Below, piece by piece: positions 25,655 to 39,110 of a DNA stretch of 64,000 nucleotides. How positions within the stretch are numbered: position 1 is the stretch's first letter; each line of letters begins with the position of its first letter. The stretch comes from Nectonema munidae (taxonomy: Eukaryota; Nematomorpha; Nectonematoida; Nectonematidae). A program made the position numbers and the translations under genes. The stretch lies in the NCBI GenBank assembly GCA_030549495.1, contig JAUIRK010000142.1:1-64000 (forward strand). Reading direction: 5' to 3'. The notes under the pieces are model-generated. The model searched no databases. It saw only the letters and a program-made list of their open reading frames with translations, and had not been told where the DNA came from.

Positions 25655-26637
25655 GTAGTTTCTTCCAATATATTTCCTAGTTTTGGAATCCTTTGAAGAC
25701 TCTCTAGTCTCCAACTACTTCTTAAAATTTTATGCCCGCTATGTAGATGACATTTTTTGCATTATGAACAAAAACCATATTAACCTGTTCCACTCAACCC
25801 TCAATAATTTCCATGAATGTTTAAAATTCAGGGTTGAATAAAAAAAACATGACCCTACCCTTTTTAGATTGCGCTGTCACGAACCTATTCACACATAACG
25901 AGACTTAGACTTCTTATCCAAACACCCCTTTGCACAAAAAATGATCTGAAACGCCTTTTAACCGCTCATTTTATCTTTCATCTAATTCCGAGACACTAGA
26001 AATGGAAGTGAACAATGTCAAATCTATTTTAGAGTCAAATAACTATCCCAAATATGTAATTAAAAACTCACTACGTTCGTCCCAAAAAGTTTGGAAGATA
26101 AAGATAAAATTTTGATCGGAAAATATTTTCGAGAGTTTACAATTTTCGTATTCAACCCACAAAAAAACTTTCATAATCCACAACTTCGACACTTTTTATT
26201 TCAACAAACTTAAACCGCACTATGTACTCACAACGTCACTTTGATTCCCAAGCCTAACAATCCCTTACACCAACTTCAAACACTTTTCGTGAGAATTATG
26301 ATCGTCTCAAAACCAGTAACTGTGTATACAAAATAAACTGCATTGGTTGCACTACTACATACATAGGCAAGACCGACAGACTGCTGCAAATTCGTATCAA
26401 AGAACAACAATACCTCGTCTCAAGGCATAAACAGAACGCTGAACTGAACCTCCATAACAATATGCTGCTTCAACCCCTAATAACCTATCCCACACATTCT
26501 TTCGACTTCGAAAATACAAAAATACTATGCACCTCATCCCCAAAATATCTCTTGTTCCTTGTGCGTTTGGATTAATCTTTCCACATTACCTTTATATTAG
26601 TACTTGATAAAGTACGTCATCATTCCGAAATATATCG
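25655..26637 (+). mobile_element. Broken Penelope-like element B, copy 3
   Basis: Same relic in unit copy 3. One private substitution near 25900 (ACGAGACTTAG for ACGATACTTAG). Confidence 0.87.
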
Positions 26638-27678
26638 TTTTTGATAATAAAAATTCTTTGTTCCTTTTTGAACTATTTCAACTTATTTAACAAACTTTAT
26701 ATTTGAAAATCTAGTCTTCATTCTTACAAAACTAAAATGAGTTTTGATTGATGTTCTGGCATATCTATGATGTATTTTGTAAAAAATAAGTAAAGCCAAT
26801 AAAATCAGTATGAAAATGCTAGTTTATATGCAAAGTTAATTCACAAAAGCATCTAATACATAAATAGCTTATTGACAGCTACTGTTAATTTTGATCACAA
26901 CTTTTTTTAATTTTACTTTTTTGCTTGATTCTTTTTCTTCAAATTTCATAAAATTTTTGGCTTATATTTTTTAAATTTATTTTACTTATTTTGTTTTAGG
27001 CCATCTAAAATTTTATTTTATATTTGTACATTTTACTTAATTTCAAAAATTCAAACAAATTAATTAAATTAATTGATTTTTTGACATCTTTAAAAGAAAC
27101 CGTTGATGTCTCGTCTTAAAAAATAATTAAATGAGCTAAAAAAAATTAATGTGATGTCTTTTAATATCTTAATTAAACATATCATTCTTGACGTATTCCC
27201 GCACAATATGAGAAATTTAAAGATAGCTCATAATTATTTGCTATATCACAAATTACAAAAATAAGACTTACAATATGCTAAAAAATTTTAATGGTATTTG
27301 GCTTTGGCAAAAAAAGCTTCCAATACAAAAAGATCTCTTTTATTATATCAAATTTAAGGAAGAATTAAAAATCTTATCAAGAACTGTTTTAAAATGTCAA
27401 GGGATTGATAAAAACATGGTAAGGTGGAATAAAAAAGACAGTTTGAAAATGTATGGAAAGCATGTATGATTCACAACAGGGGCAAACCGCGATTGGTTAA
27501 CTTGTTTTTAAAATAACCACTTTTAACCTTTTGCAATGATATGCCTTTTATAATAACTTTTAAGGAAAAAAAACCTACCAGAAAAAGTTATAGAGCTTCA
27601 ACAAAAACAAAAAATTTTTACAGCATAACTTAAGTTTTTTGAAAACTAATTTGACGTATCCACTATAGCATACCCTAT

Positions 27679-27835
27679 GGGTGGCATGGCAGGTTGGTTG
27701 AGAAGATGGACTCGGCACGAAAGCCTCTGGGTTCGATTTCTCATCGATACCAATTTGTTCATAGTTTGACATAAGCGGTACATCAGTGCTTTGTCAATGA
27801 AAACACACTCACGGTACCTTTACCTTACCTTTTAC
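27679..27835 (+). mobile_element. tRNA-derived SINE in unit copy 4
   Basis: Same element in the same unit position with A-box-like and B-box segments intact. Confidence 0.65.
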
Positions 27836-29009
27836 TAAAGATTGAAAAATTTGCTACATAATTAACATAAGAGAGAAAGGAGACAAAATAAACTAATAAA
27901 GCAATTTTCACTATTTAAAATGAAACTGTCTGTTCTCAGAATAATTTCAAAATAATAGGAGGCATAAAAAATGAGATAGTTTATCGGCACTTTATTTGAT
28001 ATTTTCAAGTTTTTATAAGCAGCAAATGCCAACGTATCAAGTACATTTTTAACAACTGATTTTGTTTCGATAATATATTTTTATTATAATAATCAACAAA
28101 TTTTCTTAACAAAAATTATTTAATTAATTATGTACAGTGTAACTTACTAAATTTAACAATTGAACGTTATAAAAAATATCTCTGCTCAAATATTAAACAA
28201 ATAGAATATTTTTGCTTTTAAACTGAATAGCTAGTCAAAATATTAATTCCCAAATAGCTATTGAAAAAAAATTTCTTGACTTGAAAAAATTAAAGTTTTC
28301 AAATGTTACAAAATGTAACAAACGTACTGATAAAGATTAATAGTCATCTTTGTTAAAAAAAATTTTTAACGCGAGTCTGACAATATTCATTGATATAAAA
28401 TTTTAACGATTTTTTTTCTCATTTAAAAACATAAACAAATTTTCATTTTTGCAAAATGTTTGGTGTATTGATGGAACTAAATTTTTTCAAAATCACTATA
28501 AATTTAAATTCACTATATCACATAAGTTTACTATGCATGGGATAATTGATCAAGAATTAGTGTGGCTTTGATAGAAGCGATGGCCTACGTTACGGTCGAG
28601 AAGAAATTTCATAATTTTTACTTCACATTTATGTACCGTAAAATCGTATCAGAAAATAAAACTCGATATTTATAAAACGTATCAAAATTAAAAAAAAAAG
28701 TTTGAAGCAAAAAACGTAATGGAACATGAGGAAAAAGATTCTTTCGAGGTTATTTACCTTGAAAATAAACGTTTTAAATATTCTTTAGTTCAATAAATGC
28801 ATATTTATATAAGTTTTTTATTTTCAATATTTTTATATTACTCGTTTAGAGCACTTTATTTGATTTAACATAGTTTGTTAAGCAAAATTCAAAAAACATA
28901 AAATTTGATATTTAATGAAATAAAAATTTCATATAAAATGGAGAAATTTGGAGAAGTTTATTAAAAATTCAATTATTACATCGTAATAAAAAGAGCGCTT
29001 TCAACTATT

Positions 29010-30437
29010 TTGTCTTTTAGCCTCAGAAAAAGTTCATTCAACACTCACTTGAGTGATACAAGAAATGATAAAACTATTTATATATTTGGAAACCTGATAT
29101 TCTTAAAGAGTTTTAATGAAGAACACCTTGATATATCACCTTTTGATACCGACAACACCGATCTTTTAAAGGAATCCCGCACTCACGTCCTACACAATGA
29201 CCTCATATTCCATGAACAAACCCTTTACAAACAAATTAAAGGCTTGCCCATGGGATGTAAACTTTCATCTATTTTATCCAATATTTACTTACACTCCTTA
29301 GAAATAAAACTCTCCTAGCACCCTAATTTCCCCCATGAAACCTGGCACAGATATGTCGACGAAATTTTCTTTCTATGGAACACCTCTAATAACCTTAACG
29401 AATTTTTCGAATTCGCCAACCACCATGATCCACATATCAAGTTCACCAAGGAAACCAACGAAACAGAACTTAATTACTTAGAAATCCAGATCCAAATAGT
29501 AAACAACACATTTAATTCATCACATAAAAATCCATTTTTCTTAATTACAACTATGCCCACTCTATGCACACAAAAAAACCACCTACCTCGGCCATATCCC
29601 AAGAATATAGAAAATCAACAATACCAAAGTCTTACTGGGCAGTGATATTGAAAACCTTAATTCAATTTTTATTCAAAACGGATACTCCCCCCCCCCCCCC
29701 CCCATACCCTGAATAAATGGCACTCCGAATTCTCAGCCTTCCGTACCCTATATGTTCCATAAAAAATCTATTCCTCAATGAACTATATTTTTCTTCTACT
29801 CGTACTCCTCTAATACTACCTCCTATCCAAAACGCCCTATGCAAAAAATAGAAATGATCATCAAGAAACATAATCACCCTATTACAAATATCCAAAAAAG
29901 CCGTTAAATCAAAACCTATTTGTCCAATAAACCTAAACCATATCCACTACCCATCAAATTGCAACAACAAATGCAACCACATCAACATCATTTATAAGAT
30001 AAAATGCTTCCTGTGCAATAGTATCTATATTGGAGAAACCAAAAGACTTCCCTATCCCGCTTTAAGGAACACCTCAGGGATGCCAAACTTAAAAGTGCTA
30101 AGAAGGAAATAAGCTACCATACCTTATAATCCATTAGGATACACCAAGTGGGTGTTTCACTCTCCATGGAAGTAATTTAATTACGCCTCAAGCTACCTCC
30201 AACAACAACACAAAGAAGAATACTGAATCACGACACTAAAGCCCTATATCAACGCGCATCACACACAGCCAATAACCCACAATTAACACCTCTAACACAA
30301 CCGAAACCCACCTCTTTTATTTTTAATAAAGACGTGTATAATTTTTGTTACGCCTATCTTATGATATTCTATATGGATTATGTATATTACATGATTGTAC
30401 AATAAATTGATCTAAGTGGAACAAGAAAAAATATATC
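29010..30437 (+). mobile_element. Broken Penelope-like element A, copy 4
   Basis: Same relic in unit copy 4. The C run at 29687-29703 is 17 long. Confidence 0.88.
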
Positions 30438-33328
30438 AAAGCTTCGATAAAAAAACGAGATCGAAGTCGTACCAAACTTGGATATTTATAGGAAATAAGA
30501 TTTTTTTCGTACGTAACTGGGAACCATTAATTTTACAAAAAAAAACTATCGAGCGGTAATAAAATTTCGAAACGTAACGTACCGTAAACCACCACTTTTT
30601 GAGTGAATAGATACGCTAAGTGTCCTTTGAAGAAGAATTATCTGCAAAATATATTACATTTTTGTCTTGAATTTTGTTTAACAGTCACTTTATCAATATC
30701 AAGTTTAGAAAAGCTCTTCTTTCATTTGCAGCTTCAATTATTCATTTGATAAAAAAGACGTATACAAATAAATTATAACAAACAGATAGGCCAAAAAATA
30801 AGTTAAAAATGAGAAAGGTGTAGCCCTAAAAAGGGCTTCGGTATTTTAAGTTATGGCTGGAAAAAATCAATCTAAAAAGTATTACCTTTGCATGGAAATG
30901 CTTTAACATTTCCTATATTATCACACGTTAATTTGCCCCATGTATATGAATATACACCCAATTATATTTGTGTAATATTTTATTTTCCTGAAATTTCTGA
31001 GAAACATGGAGATTATAGGAAAAATTCCAAGTTCAATCAATTTATACTTTTAAAGCTTATCAAAACATGTTGATTACGAAAATGTAAAACGATGTCAATT
31101 TCTAAATGATAAAATACTTTAATAGCCACTTTTAATATTTTTAAAAAAGTTAAATTTAAAAGCGAAAAAAAATGGATTCGAACAATTTAAAATTAATTGC
31201 ATATTTGTAATAATCGCATTTGAAATTCACGCTTTAGGTGTTTTGGGATTAAAAGACACCCACTCATTAAGTAGTAAAGAGAAAAAGTAACATTAATATA
31301 ATTTCATTTAAAAAAAGAACTAAAAATTCAACTATTTCCCCCTACTGATTCACTCATCTCCGTGCTTTTCAGATTTTGTTGTCTTAGTGAAATTCTTGGT
31401 ATTTTTAGCATTGTGTACCAGACTCTTGATAGGTTCCCATTTGCCGTGCTTCTAGATATTGATCTTTGAAGCAACAAGCCCACATTAAAACCATTTCGTG
31501 ACCAGTGTATAATATATGATACATAAATAATTTTACCTTCGTCTGCTTTTTCAAATAGTTTTGTATATGAATCTTCTGCTTTTTAATAAATATTGTCTTG
31601 TTTTTCTGGTAATGAAAGGGTTAAAGTGTTTCTTGTTACTCACTCTACTATCGGTATAAATACTTGTTATATGACTCTGTTAAGATTTTATCTTAAATTA
31701 GTCCCGAAGTTTTTAAGACCTTGAAAATCAAATTTAATCTCTCTCAAAGAATGCATTACTAAGTGGTAAAGTAAAATATGTTTAAGCAGTCCCGCCATTA
31801 TACAAAATACAACTTCAGTCTCGGCTTTTAAATATATAGACATTATGAAAGCTTAAGTATCCTGTGTCGAATTGTCCCTTAACTATAAAAAGGACTCTAG
31901 TCCTGTGACTATTGGTCATCTATGTGCTTACCTGAATTTTAACTTTGTTATATAAATAATATTTTTAAAAATCCGTTAGCTAAATATTTAATGCGGAGAG
32001 AAGGTGAAAAATCGGAAGTCTCTAGGTCAAAACAAGAGTAGTGGCATGTATTTAAAAACTCTGGCTAAACTAGTTGTCGTAATTTTAGTATACAAACTAA
32101 AATATCAAATAAGGAAATTTAGCGTACAATTTATTAGAGATAAATAAATTAATTTTATACAATTAAAAAAAATATTGAAAACAATAAGAAAAATTCAGCC
32201 TGGTAGGCTTTTAAAATTAAAGCTTTAAAAAGTTCTTACTGAAAATAAAAGATCAATAAAATCTTTCTTGTAATTTTTGTAGTCTTGACTAGAACCTGGC
32301 TTGTATCATGAAGGTTTCTGAGTCGAATACAAGAATTTCAAACATCATTGCACATATTTAGATATAAGCGGTGCAGGTTGTATCTTTTAGGTAAATAAAC
32401 TCCACACTTTGTAACTTTCTTCTGGTAGTGAGTTGAAGACAGTGTGTATTTAAAGTTGAATTTAGTCTTGCGAACAAATCGTCCAATTTAAGATTGCCAA
32501 CACCATATCTTTTATATCTTTTGAATATTACACGTCGGATCTTTGTTATGAAGTACCAACACCATATCTTTTATATCTTTTGGATATTAAACGTCGGATC
32601 TTTGGTATAAAGCGCCAAAAGTGTTAGTCTTAGAAAAAGTCTTGTACGTAGTTAGATTTTGTAAAATATAAAACAGACGAAAATTTTTAGAAAAAATTTA
32701 AATTGAATGAGAATAATAATAAATAAAATTATAAAAATAGAAATTTATTTTTTAAAATATAAAATAATAGTTATATATATACAATGCTTCATTTGATTTT
32801 TAAAAATTTTGAATGGCGTAGTAATCTGTAATTGAGTTGAAATAAGTTATACGCTCGCGGCGTAGTAATATTTAATGGAGTGTTACCCGGTTACAATAAT
32901 AATAATGCGCTACAATAAATAAAGAAACAATACTTAAAACTGTGTATATATATATTGATTATTTATTAAAACAATTTTTTAAATTAAAAAATATATTTTT
33001 GAAATTAAAAAGAAGATTTTTAATTATTAAATTTAATATAATTTGAATTTTTTTGTAATTTGATTTTCGTTTAATGCAATTTTCAGTAATGGCGGATTTA
33101 AATTTTTTCTCTCCTATAGCCAGATTTAAGTTTAACTTATTTTAAGGGAAAAGAATAGGCTCTAATATTGAAATGATTTAAAAGATATGCTGTTTATTTT
33201 ACGCGAAAGATATGGGAATCTTTTTACTTTCGACAAATTTGCAATGCCATGGAGTTTTTATATCACTCTACGAATTTAAATCTTTATATAAAAAGTGTAG
33301 ATCTAGCGAAAACCACTTTTGATATCCC

Positions 33329-33532
33329 CAAAAAATAAAAGGAAAAAAAAAAATTTAAAAAAAAAAAATAAATTTAAAATTCTGAAATTTTTTTAAAACT
33401 TTTAAAAAGATTTTTTTTTTTTAAAATATTTAATAGTGGTTTTTAAAAATTAAAAAAAAATTTTTTTTTTTTTTTTTTTTTTTCCTTTTTTTTTTTTTTT
33501 AAAAAAAAATTATTAATTAAAAAAAAAAAATT

Positions 33533-33590
<58 letters not shown>

Positions 33591-33620
33591 CCCCTTTTTT
33601 TTTTTTTTTTTGGGGGGGGA
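33329..33620. other. Corrupted low-complexity segment in unit copy 4, likely assembly error
   Basis: After GATATCCCC the sequence turns into long A and T runs, including about 60 T in a row, then CCCC and GGGGGGGG, and returns exactly to unit sequence at GGGTAACATTC. In all other copies this interval is ~520 bp of ordinary sequence. The first part is recognisable as the true sequence with bases replaced by A or T, which suggests a poor consensus and not a biological repeat. The lysine-rich frame on its minus strand is an artefact. Confidence 0.85.
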
Positions 33621-34314
33621 GGGTAACATTCAATTTTCACAATCCTTTTCCGTCATAAAAAGGTGCTTGGTATGTGGAGATTTTTGCTTCAGGGAGCAGT
33701 TTTGCTGTGGGTACTCACTAGGGTAATTACAAAAATTATTTTTTGATGAAACCACTTGCAAACGAGGAACTTTTATGTGTAATTTAAAAATACTATTATT
33801 ATTTTTGCATTTTACAAAAAAACTTCCCTCCGCACGTTGACAAAAATTTTTTAAAAATCTCAGAACTTAGTTATTTTATTTAAGAAGGTAATCATTAAAA
33901 TTAAAGAAAATTTATTTGCACAAAAGATAATAATAGAGATAAGTTAAGAGATAATAAAAAAAATTAAAAATTTTTTTTCCTAACTTTAGGTTTAAAAATC
34001 TAAAATTTTTTGAGCACCTATGTAATTCCTCCATAAGTTTTACCGCACATTCATATTTTGGTTGGATCTTGGAATATCAATTATTGATTTTTCAACTTTC
34101 CAGTGTCTCCTCAATCAATTTATTGCCTTCTTGCCCTTTGTCTTGTTGTTAAAGATGCTTTCGTTGTAGTGCTGCGTATGAAACGAAGCGTCAGCCCACT
34201 CATAAGAGATGAACTAGCATGCTGTTCCGAGGATGCTACGCCAATCGGGCAGAAGGAAAAATGCTATAAAAACGTATATTGCACGAGAATTCCATCTTGA
34301 TTGATGTATGTTCG

Positions 34315-35297
34315 GTAGTTTCTTCCAATATATTTCCTAGTTTTGGAATCCTTTGAAGACTCTCTAGTCTCCAACTACTTCTTAAAATTTTATGCCCGCT
34401 ATGTAGATGACATTTTTTGCATTATGAACAAAAACCATATTAACCTGTTCCACTCAACCCTCAATAATTTCCATGAATGTTTAAAATTCAGGGTTGAATA
34501 AAAAAAACATGACCCTACCCTTTTTAGATTGCGCTGTCACGAACCTATTCACACATAACGATACTTAGACTTCTTATCCAAACACCCCTTTGCACAAAAA
34601 ATGATCTGAAACGCCTTTTAACCGCTCATTTTATCTTTCATCTAATTCCGAGACACTAGAAATGGAAGTGAACAATGTCAAATCTATTTTAGAGTCAAAT
34701 AACTATCCCAAATATGTAATTAAAAACTCACTACGTTCGTCCCAAAAAGTTTGGAAGATAAAGATAAAATTTTGATCGGAAAATATTTTCGAGAGTTTAC
34801 AATTTTCGTATTCAACCCACAAAAAAACTTTCATAATCCACAACTTCGACACTTTTTATTTCAACAAACTTAAACCGCACTATGTACTCACAACGTCACT
34901 TTGATTCCCAAGCCTAACAATCCCTTACACCAACTTCAAACACTTTTCGTGAGAATTATGATCGTCTCAAAACCAGTAACTGTGTATACAAAATAAACTG
35001 CATTGGTTGCACTACTACATACATAGGCAAGACCGACAGACTGCTGCAAATTCGTATCAAAGAACAACAATACCTCGTCTCAAGGCATAAACAGAACGCT
35101 GAACTGAACCTCCATAACAATATGCTGCTTCAACCCCTAATAACCTATCCCACACATTCTTTCGACTTCGAAAATACAAAAATACTATGCACCTCATCCC
35201 CAAAATATCTCTTGTTCCTTGTGCGTTTGGATTAATCTTTCCACATTACCTTTATATTAGTACTTGATAAAGTACGTCATCATTCCGAAATATATCG
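34315..35297 (+). mobile_element. Broken Penelope-like element B, copy 4
   Basis: Same relic in unit copy 4, downstream of the corrupted segment and itself normal in sequence. Confidence 0.87.
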
Positions 35298-36350
35298 TTT
35301 TTGATAATAAAAATTCTTTGTTCCTTTTTGAACTATTTCAACTTATTTAACAAACTTTATATTTGAAAATCTAGTCTTCATTCTTACAAAACTAAAATGA
35401 GTTTTGATTGATGTTCTGGCATATCTATGATGTATTTTGTAAAAAATAAGTAAAGCCAATAAAATCAGTATGAAAATGCTAGTTTATATGCAAAGTTAAT
35501 TCACAAAAGCATCTAATACATAAATAGCTTATTGGCAGCTACTGTTAATTTTGATCACAACTTTTTTTAATTTTACTTTTTTGCTTGATTCTTTTTCTTC
35601 AAATTTCATAAAATTTTTGGCTTATATTTTTTAAATTTATTTTACTTATTTTGTTTTAGGCCATCTAAAATTTTATTTTATATTTGTACATTTTACTTAA
35701 TTTCAAAAAATTCAAACAAATTAATTAAATTAATTGATTTTTTGACATCTTTAAAAGAAACCGTTGATGTCATCGTCTTAAAAAATAATTAAATGAGCTA
35801 AAAAAAATTAATGTGATGTCTTTTAATATCTTAATTAAACATATCATTCTTGACGTATTCCCGCACAATATGAGAAATTTAAAGATAGCTCATAATTATT
35901 TGCTATATCACAAATTACAAAAATAAGACTTACAATATGCTAAAAAATTTTAATGGTATTTGGCTTTGGCAAAAAAAGCTTCCAATACAAAAAGATCTCT
36001 TTTATTATATCAAATTTAAGGAAGAATTAAAAATCTTATCAAGAACTGTTTTAAAATGTCAAGGGATTGATAAAAACATGGTAAGGTGGAATAAAAAAGA
36101 CAGTTTGAAAATGTATGGAAAGCATGTATGATTCACAACAGGGGCAAACCGCGATTGGTTAACTTGTTTTTAAAATAACCACTTTTAACCTTTTAACCTT
36201 TTGCAATGATATGCCTTTTATAATAACTTTTAAGGAAAAAAAACCTACCAGAAAAAGTTATAGAGCTTCAACAAAAACAAAAAATTTTTACAGCATAACT
36301 TAAGTTTTTTGAAAACTAATTTGACGTATCCACTATATAGCATACCCTAT

Positions 36351-36507
36351 GGGTGGCATGGCAGGTTGGTTGAGAAGATGGACTCGGCACGAAAGCCTCT
36401 GGGTTCGATTTCTCATCGATACCAATTTGTTCATAGTTTGACATAAGCGGTACATCAGTGCCTTGTCAATGAAAACACACTCACGGTACCTTTACCTTAC
36501 CTTTTAC
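36351..36507 (+). mobile_element. tRNA-derived SINE in unit copy 5
   Basis: Same element. An extra TA dinucleotide lies just upstream (CACTATATAGC). A private change in the body gives AGTGCCTTGTC where the others have AGTGCTTTGTC. Confidence 0.65.
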
Positions 36508-37681
36508 TAAAGATTGAAAAATTTGCTACATAATTAACATAAGAGAGAAAGGAGACAAAATAAACTAATAAAGCAATTTTCACTATTTAAAATGAAACTG
36601 TCTGTTCTCAGAATAATTTCAAAATAATAGGAGGCATAAAAAATGAGATAGTTTATCGGCACTTTATTTGATATTTTCAAGTTTTTATAAGCAGCAAATG
36701 CCAACGTATCAAGTACATTTTTAACAACTGATTTTGTTTCGATAATATATTTTTATTATAATAATCAACAAATTTTCTTAACAAAAATTATTTAATTAAT
36801 TATGTACAGTGTAACTTACTAAATTTAACAATTGAACGTTATAAAAAATATCTCTGCTCAAATATTAAACAAATAGAATATTTTTGCTTTTAAACTGAAT
36901 AGCTAGTCAAAATATTAATTCCCAAATAGCTATTGAAAAAAAATTTCTTGACTTGAAAAAATTAAAGTTTTCAAATGTTACAAAATGTAACAAACGTACT
37001 GATAAAGATTAATAGTCATCTTTGTTAAAAAAAATTTTTAACGCGAGTCTGACAATATTCATTGATATAAAATTTTAACGATTTTTTTTCTCATTTAAAA
37101 ACATAAACAAATTTTCATTTTTGCAAAATGTTTGGTGTATTGATGGAACTAAATTTTTTCAAAATCACTATAAATTTAAATTCACTATATCACATAAGTT
37201 TACTATGCATGGGATAATTGATCAAGAATTAGTGTGGCTTTGATAGAAGCGATGGCCTACGTTACGGTCGAGAAGAAATTTCATAATTTTTACTTCACAT
37301 TTATGTACCGTAAAATCGTATCAGAAAATAAAACTCGATATTTATAAAACGTATCAAAATTAAAAAAAAAAGTTTGAAGCAAAAAACGTAATGGAACATG
37401 AGGAAAAAGATTCTTTCGAGGTTATTTACCTTGAAAATAAACGTTTTAAATATTCTTTAGTTCAATAAATGCATATTTATATAAGTTTTTTATTTTCAAT
37501 ATTTTTATATTACTCGTTTAGAGCACTTTATTTGATTTAACATAGTTTGTTAAGCAAAATTCAAAAAACATAAAATTTGATATTTAATGAAATAAAAATT
37601 TCATATAAAATGGAGAAATTTGGAGAAGTTTATTAAAAATTCAATTATTACATCGTAATAAAAAGAGCGCTTTCAACTATT

Positions 37682-39110
37682 TTGTCTTTTAGCCTCAGAA
37701 AAAGTTCATTCAACACTCACTTGAGTGATACAAGAAATGATAAAACTATTTATATATTTGGAAACCTGATATTCTTAAAGAGTTTTAATGAAGAACACCT
37801 TGATATATCACCTTTTGATACCGACAACACCGATCTTTTAAAGGAATCCCGCACTCACGTCCTACACAATGACCTCATATTCCATGAACAAACCCTTTAC
37901 AAACAAATTAAAGGCTTGCCCATGGGATGTAAACTTTCATCTATTTTATCCAATATTTACTTACACTCCTTAGAAATAAAACTCTCCTAGCACCCTAATT
38001 TCCCCCATGAAACCTGGCACAGATATGTCGACGAAATTTTCTTTCTATGGAACACCTCTAATAACCTTAACGAATTTTTCGAATTCGCCAACCACCATGA
38101 TCCACATATCAAGTTCACCAAGGAAACCAACGAAACAGAACTTAATTACTTAGAAATCCAGATCCAAATAGTAAACAACACATTTAATTCATCACATAAA
38201 AATCCATTTTTCTTAATTACAACTATGCCCACTCTATGCACACAAAAAAACCACCTACCTCGGCCATATCCCAAGAATATAGAAAATCAACAATACCAAA
38301 GTCTTACTGGGCAGTGATATTGAAAACCTTAATTCAATTTTTATTCAAAACGGATACTCCCCCCCCCCCCCCCCCCATACCCTGAATAAATGGCACTCCG
38401 AATTCTCAGCCTTCCGTACCCTATATGTTCCATAAAAAATCTATTCCTCAATGAACTATATTTTTCTTCTACTCGTACTCCTCTAATACTACCTCCTATC
38501 CAAAACGCCCTATGCAAAAAATAGAAATGATCATCAAGAAACATAATCACCCTATTACAAATATCCAAAAAAGCCGTTAAATCAAAACCTATTTGTCCAA
38601 TAAACCTAAACCATATCCACTACCCATCAAATTGCAACAACAAATGCAACCACATCAACATCATTTATAAGATAAAATGCTTCCTGTGCAATAGTATCTA
38701 TATTGGAGAAACCAAAAGACTTCCCTATCCCGCTTTAAGGAACACCTCAGGGATGCCAAACTTAAAAGTGCTAAGAAGGAAATAAGCTACCATACCTTAT
38801 AATCCATTAGGATACACCAAGTGGGTGTTTCACTCTCCATGGAAGTAATTTAATTACGCCTCAAGCTACCTCCAACAACAACACAAAGAAGAATACTGAA
38901 TCACGACACTAAAGCCCTATATCAACGCGCATCACACACAGCCAATAACCCACAATTAACACCTCTAACACAACCGAAACCCACCTCTTTTATTTTTAAT
39001 AAAGACGTGTATAATTTTTGTTACGCCTATCTTATGATATTCTATATGGATTATGTATATTACATGATTGTACAATAAATTGATGTAAGTGGAACAAGAA
39101 AAAATATATC
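37682..39110 (+). mobile_element. Broken Penelope-like element A, copy 5
   Basis: Same relic in unit copy 5. The C run at 38359-38376 is 18 long. The 3' end reads TTGATGTAAG where other copies read TTGATCTAAG. Confidence 0.88.

Larger units (their letters stand above)
17757..26637 (+). repeat. Array unit, copy 3
   Basis: 8881 bp, same layout. It has the longest C run of the six (20 C at 20805-20824). It shares CAATCGGGC in the last 1.1 kb with copy 4, and GAATTTTTAAATC near 24650 with copy 6, so its relationships differ along its length. Confidence 0.95.
26638..35297 (+). repeat. Array unit, copy 4 (contains a corrupted segment)
   Basis: 8660 bp, about 220 bp shorter than its neighbours. 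The shortfall lies at 33329-33620, where about 520 bp of normal unit sequence is replaced by ~290 bp of A and T runs, probably an assembly fault. The rest matches the other copies. It shares GAACCATTAATTT near 30525 with copy 5 only. Confidence 0.93.

Noticed and set aside
33443-33640. Lysine-rich minus-strand open frame
   Set aside because: It lies in the corrupted homopolymer segment of unit copy 4.
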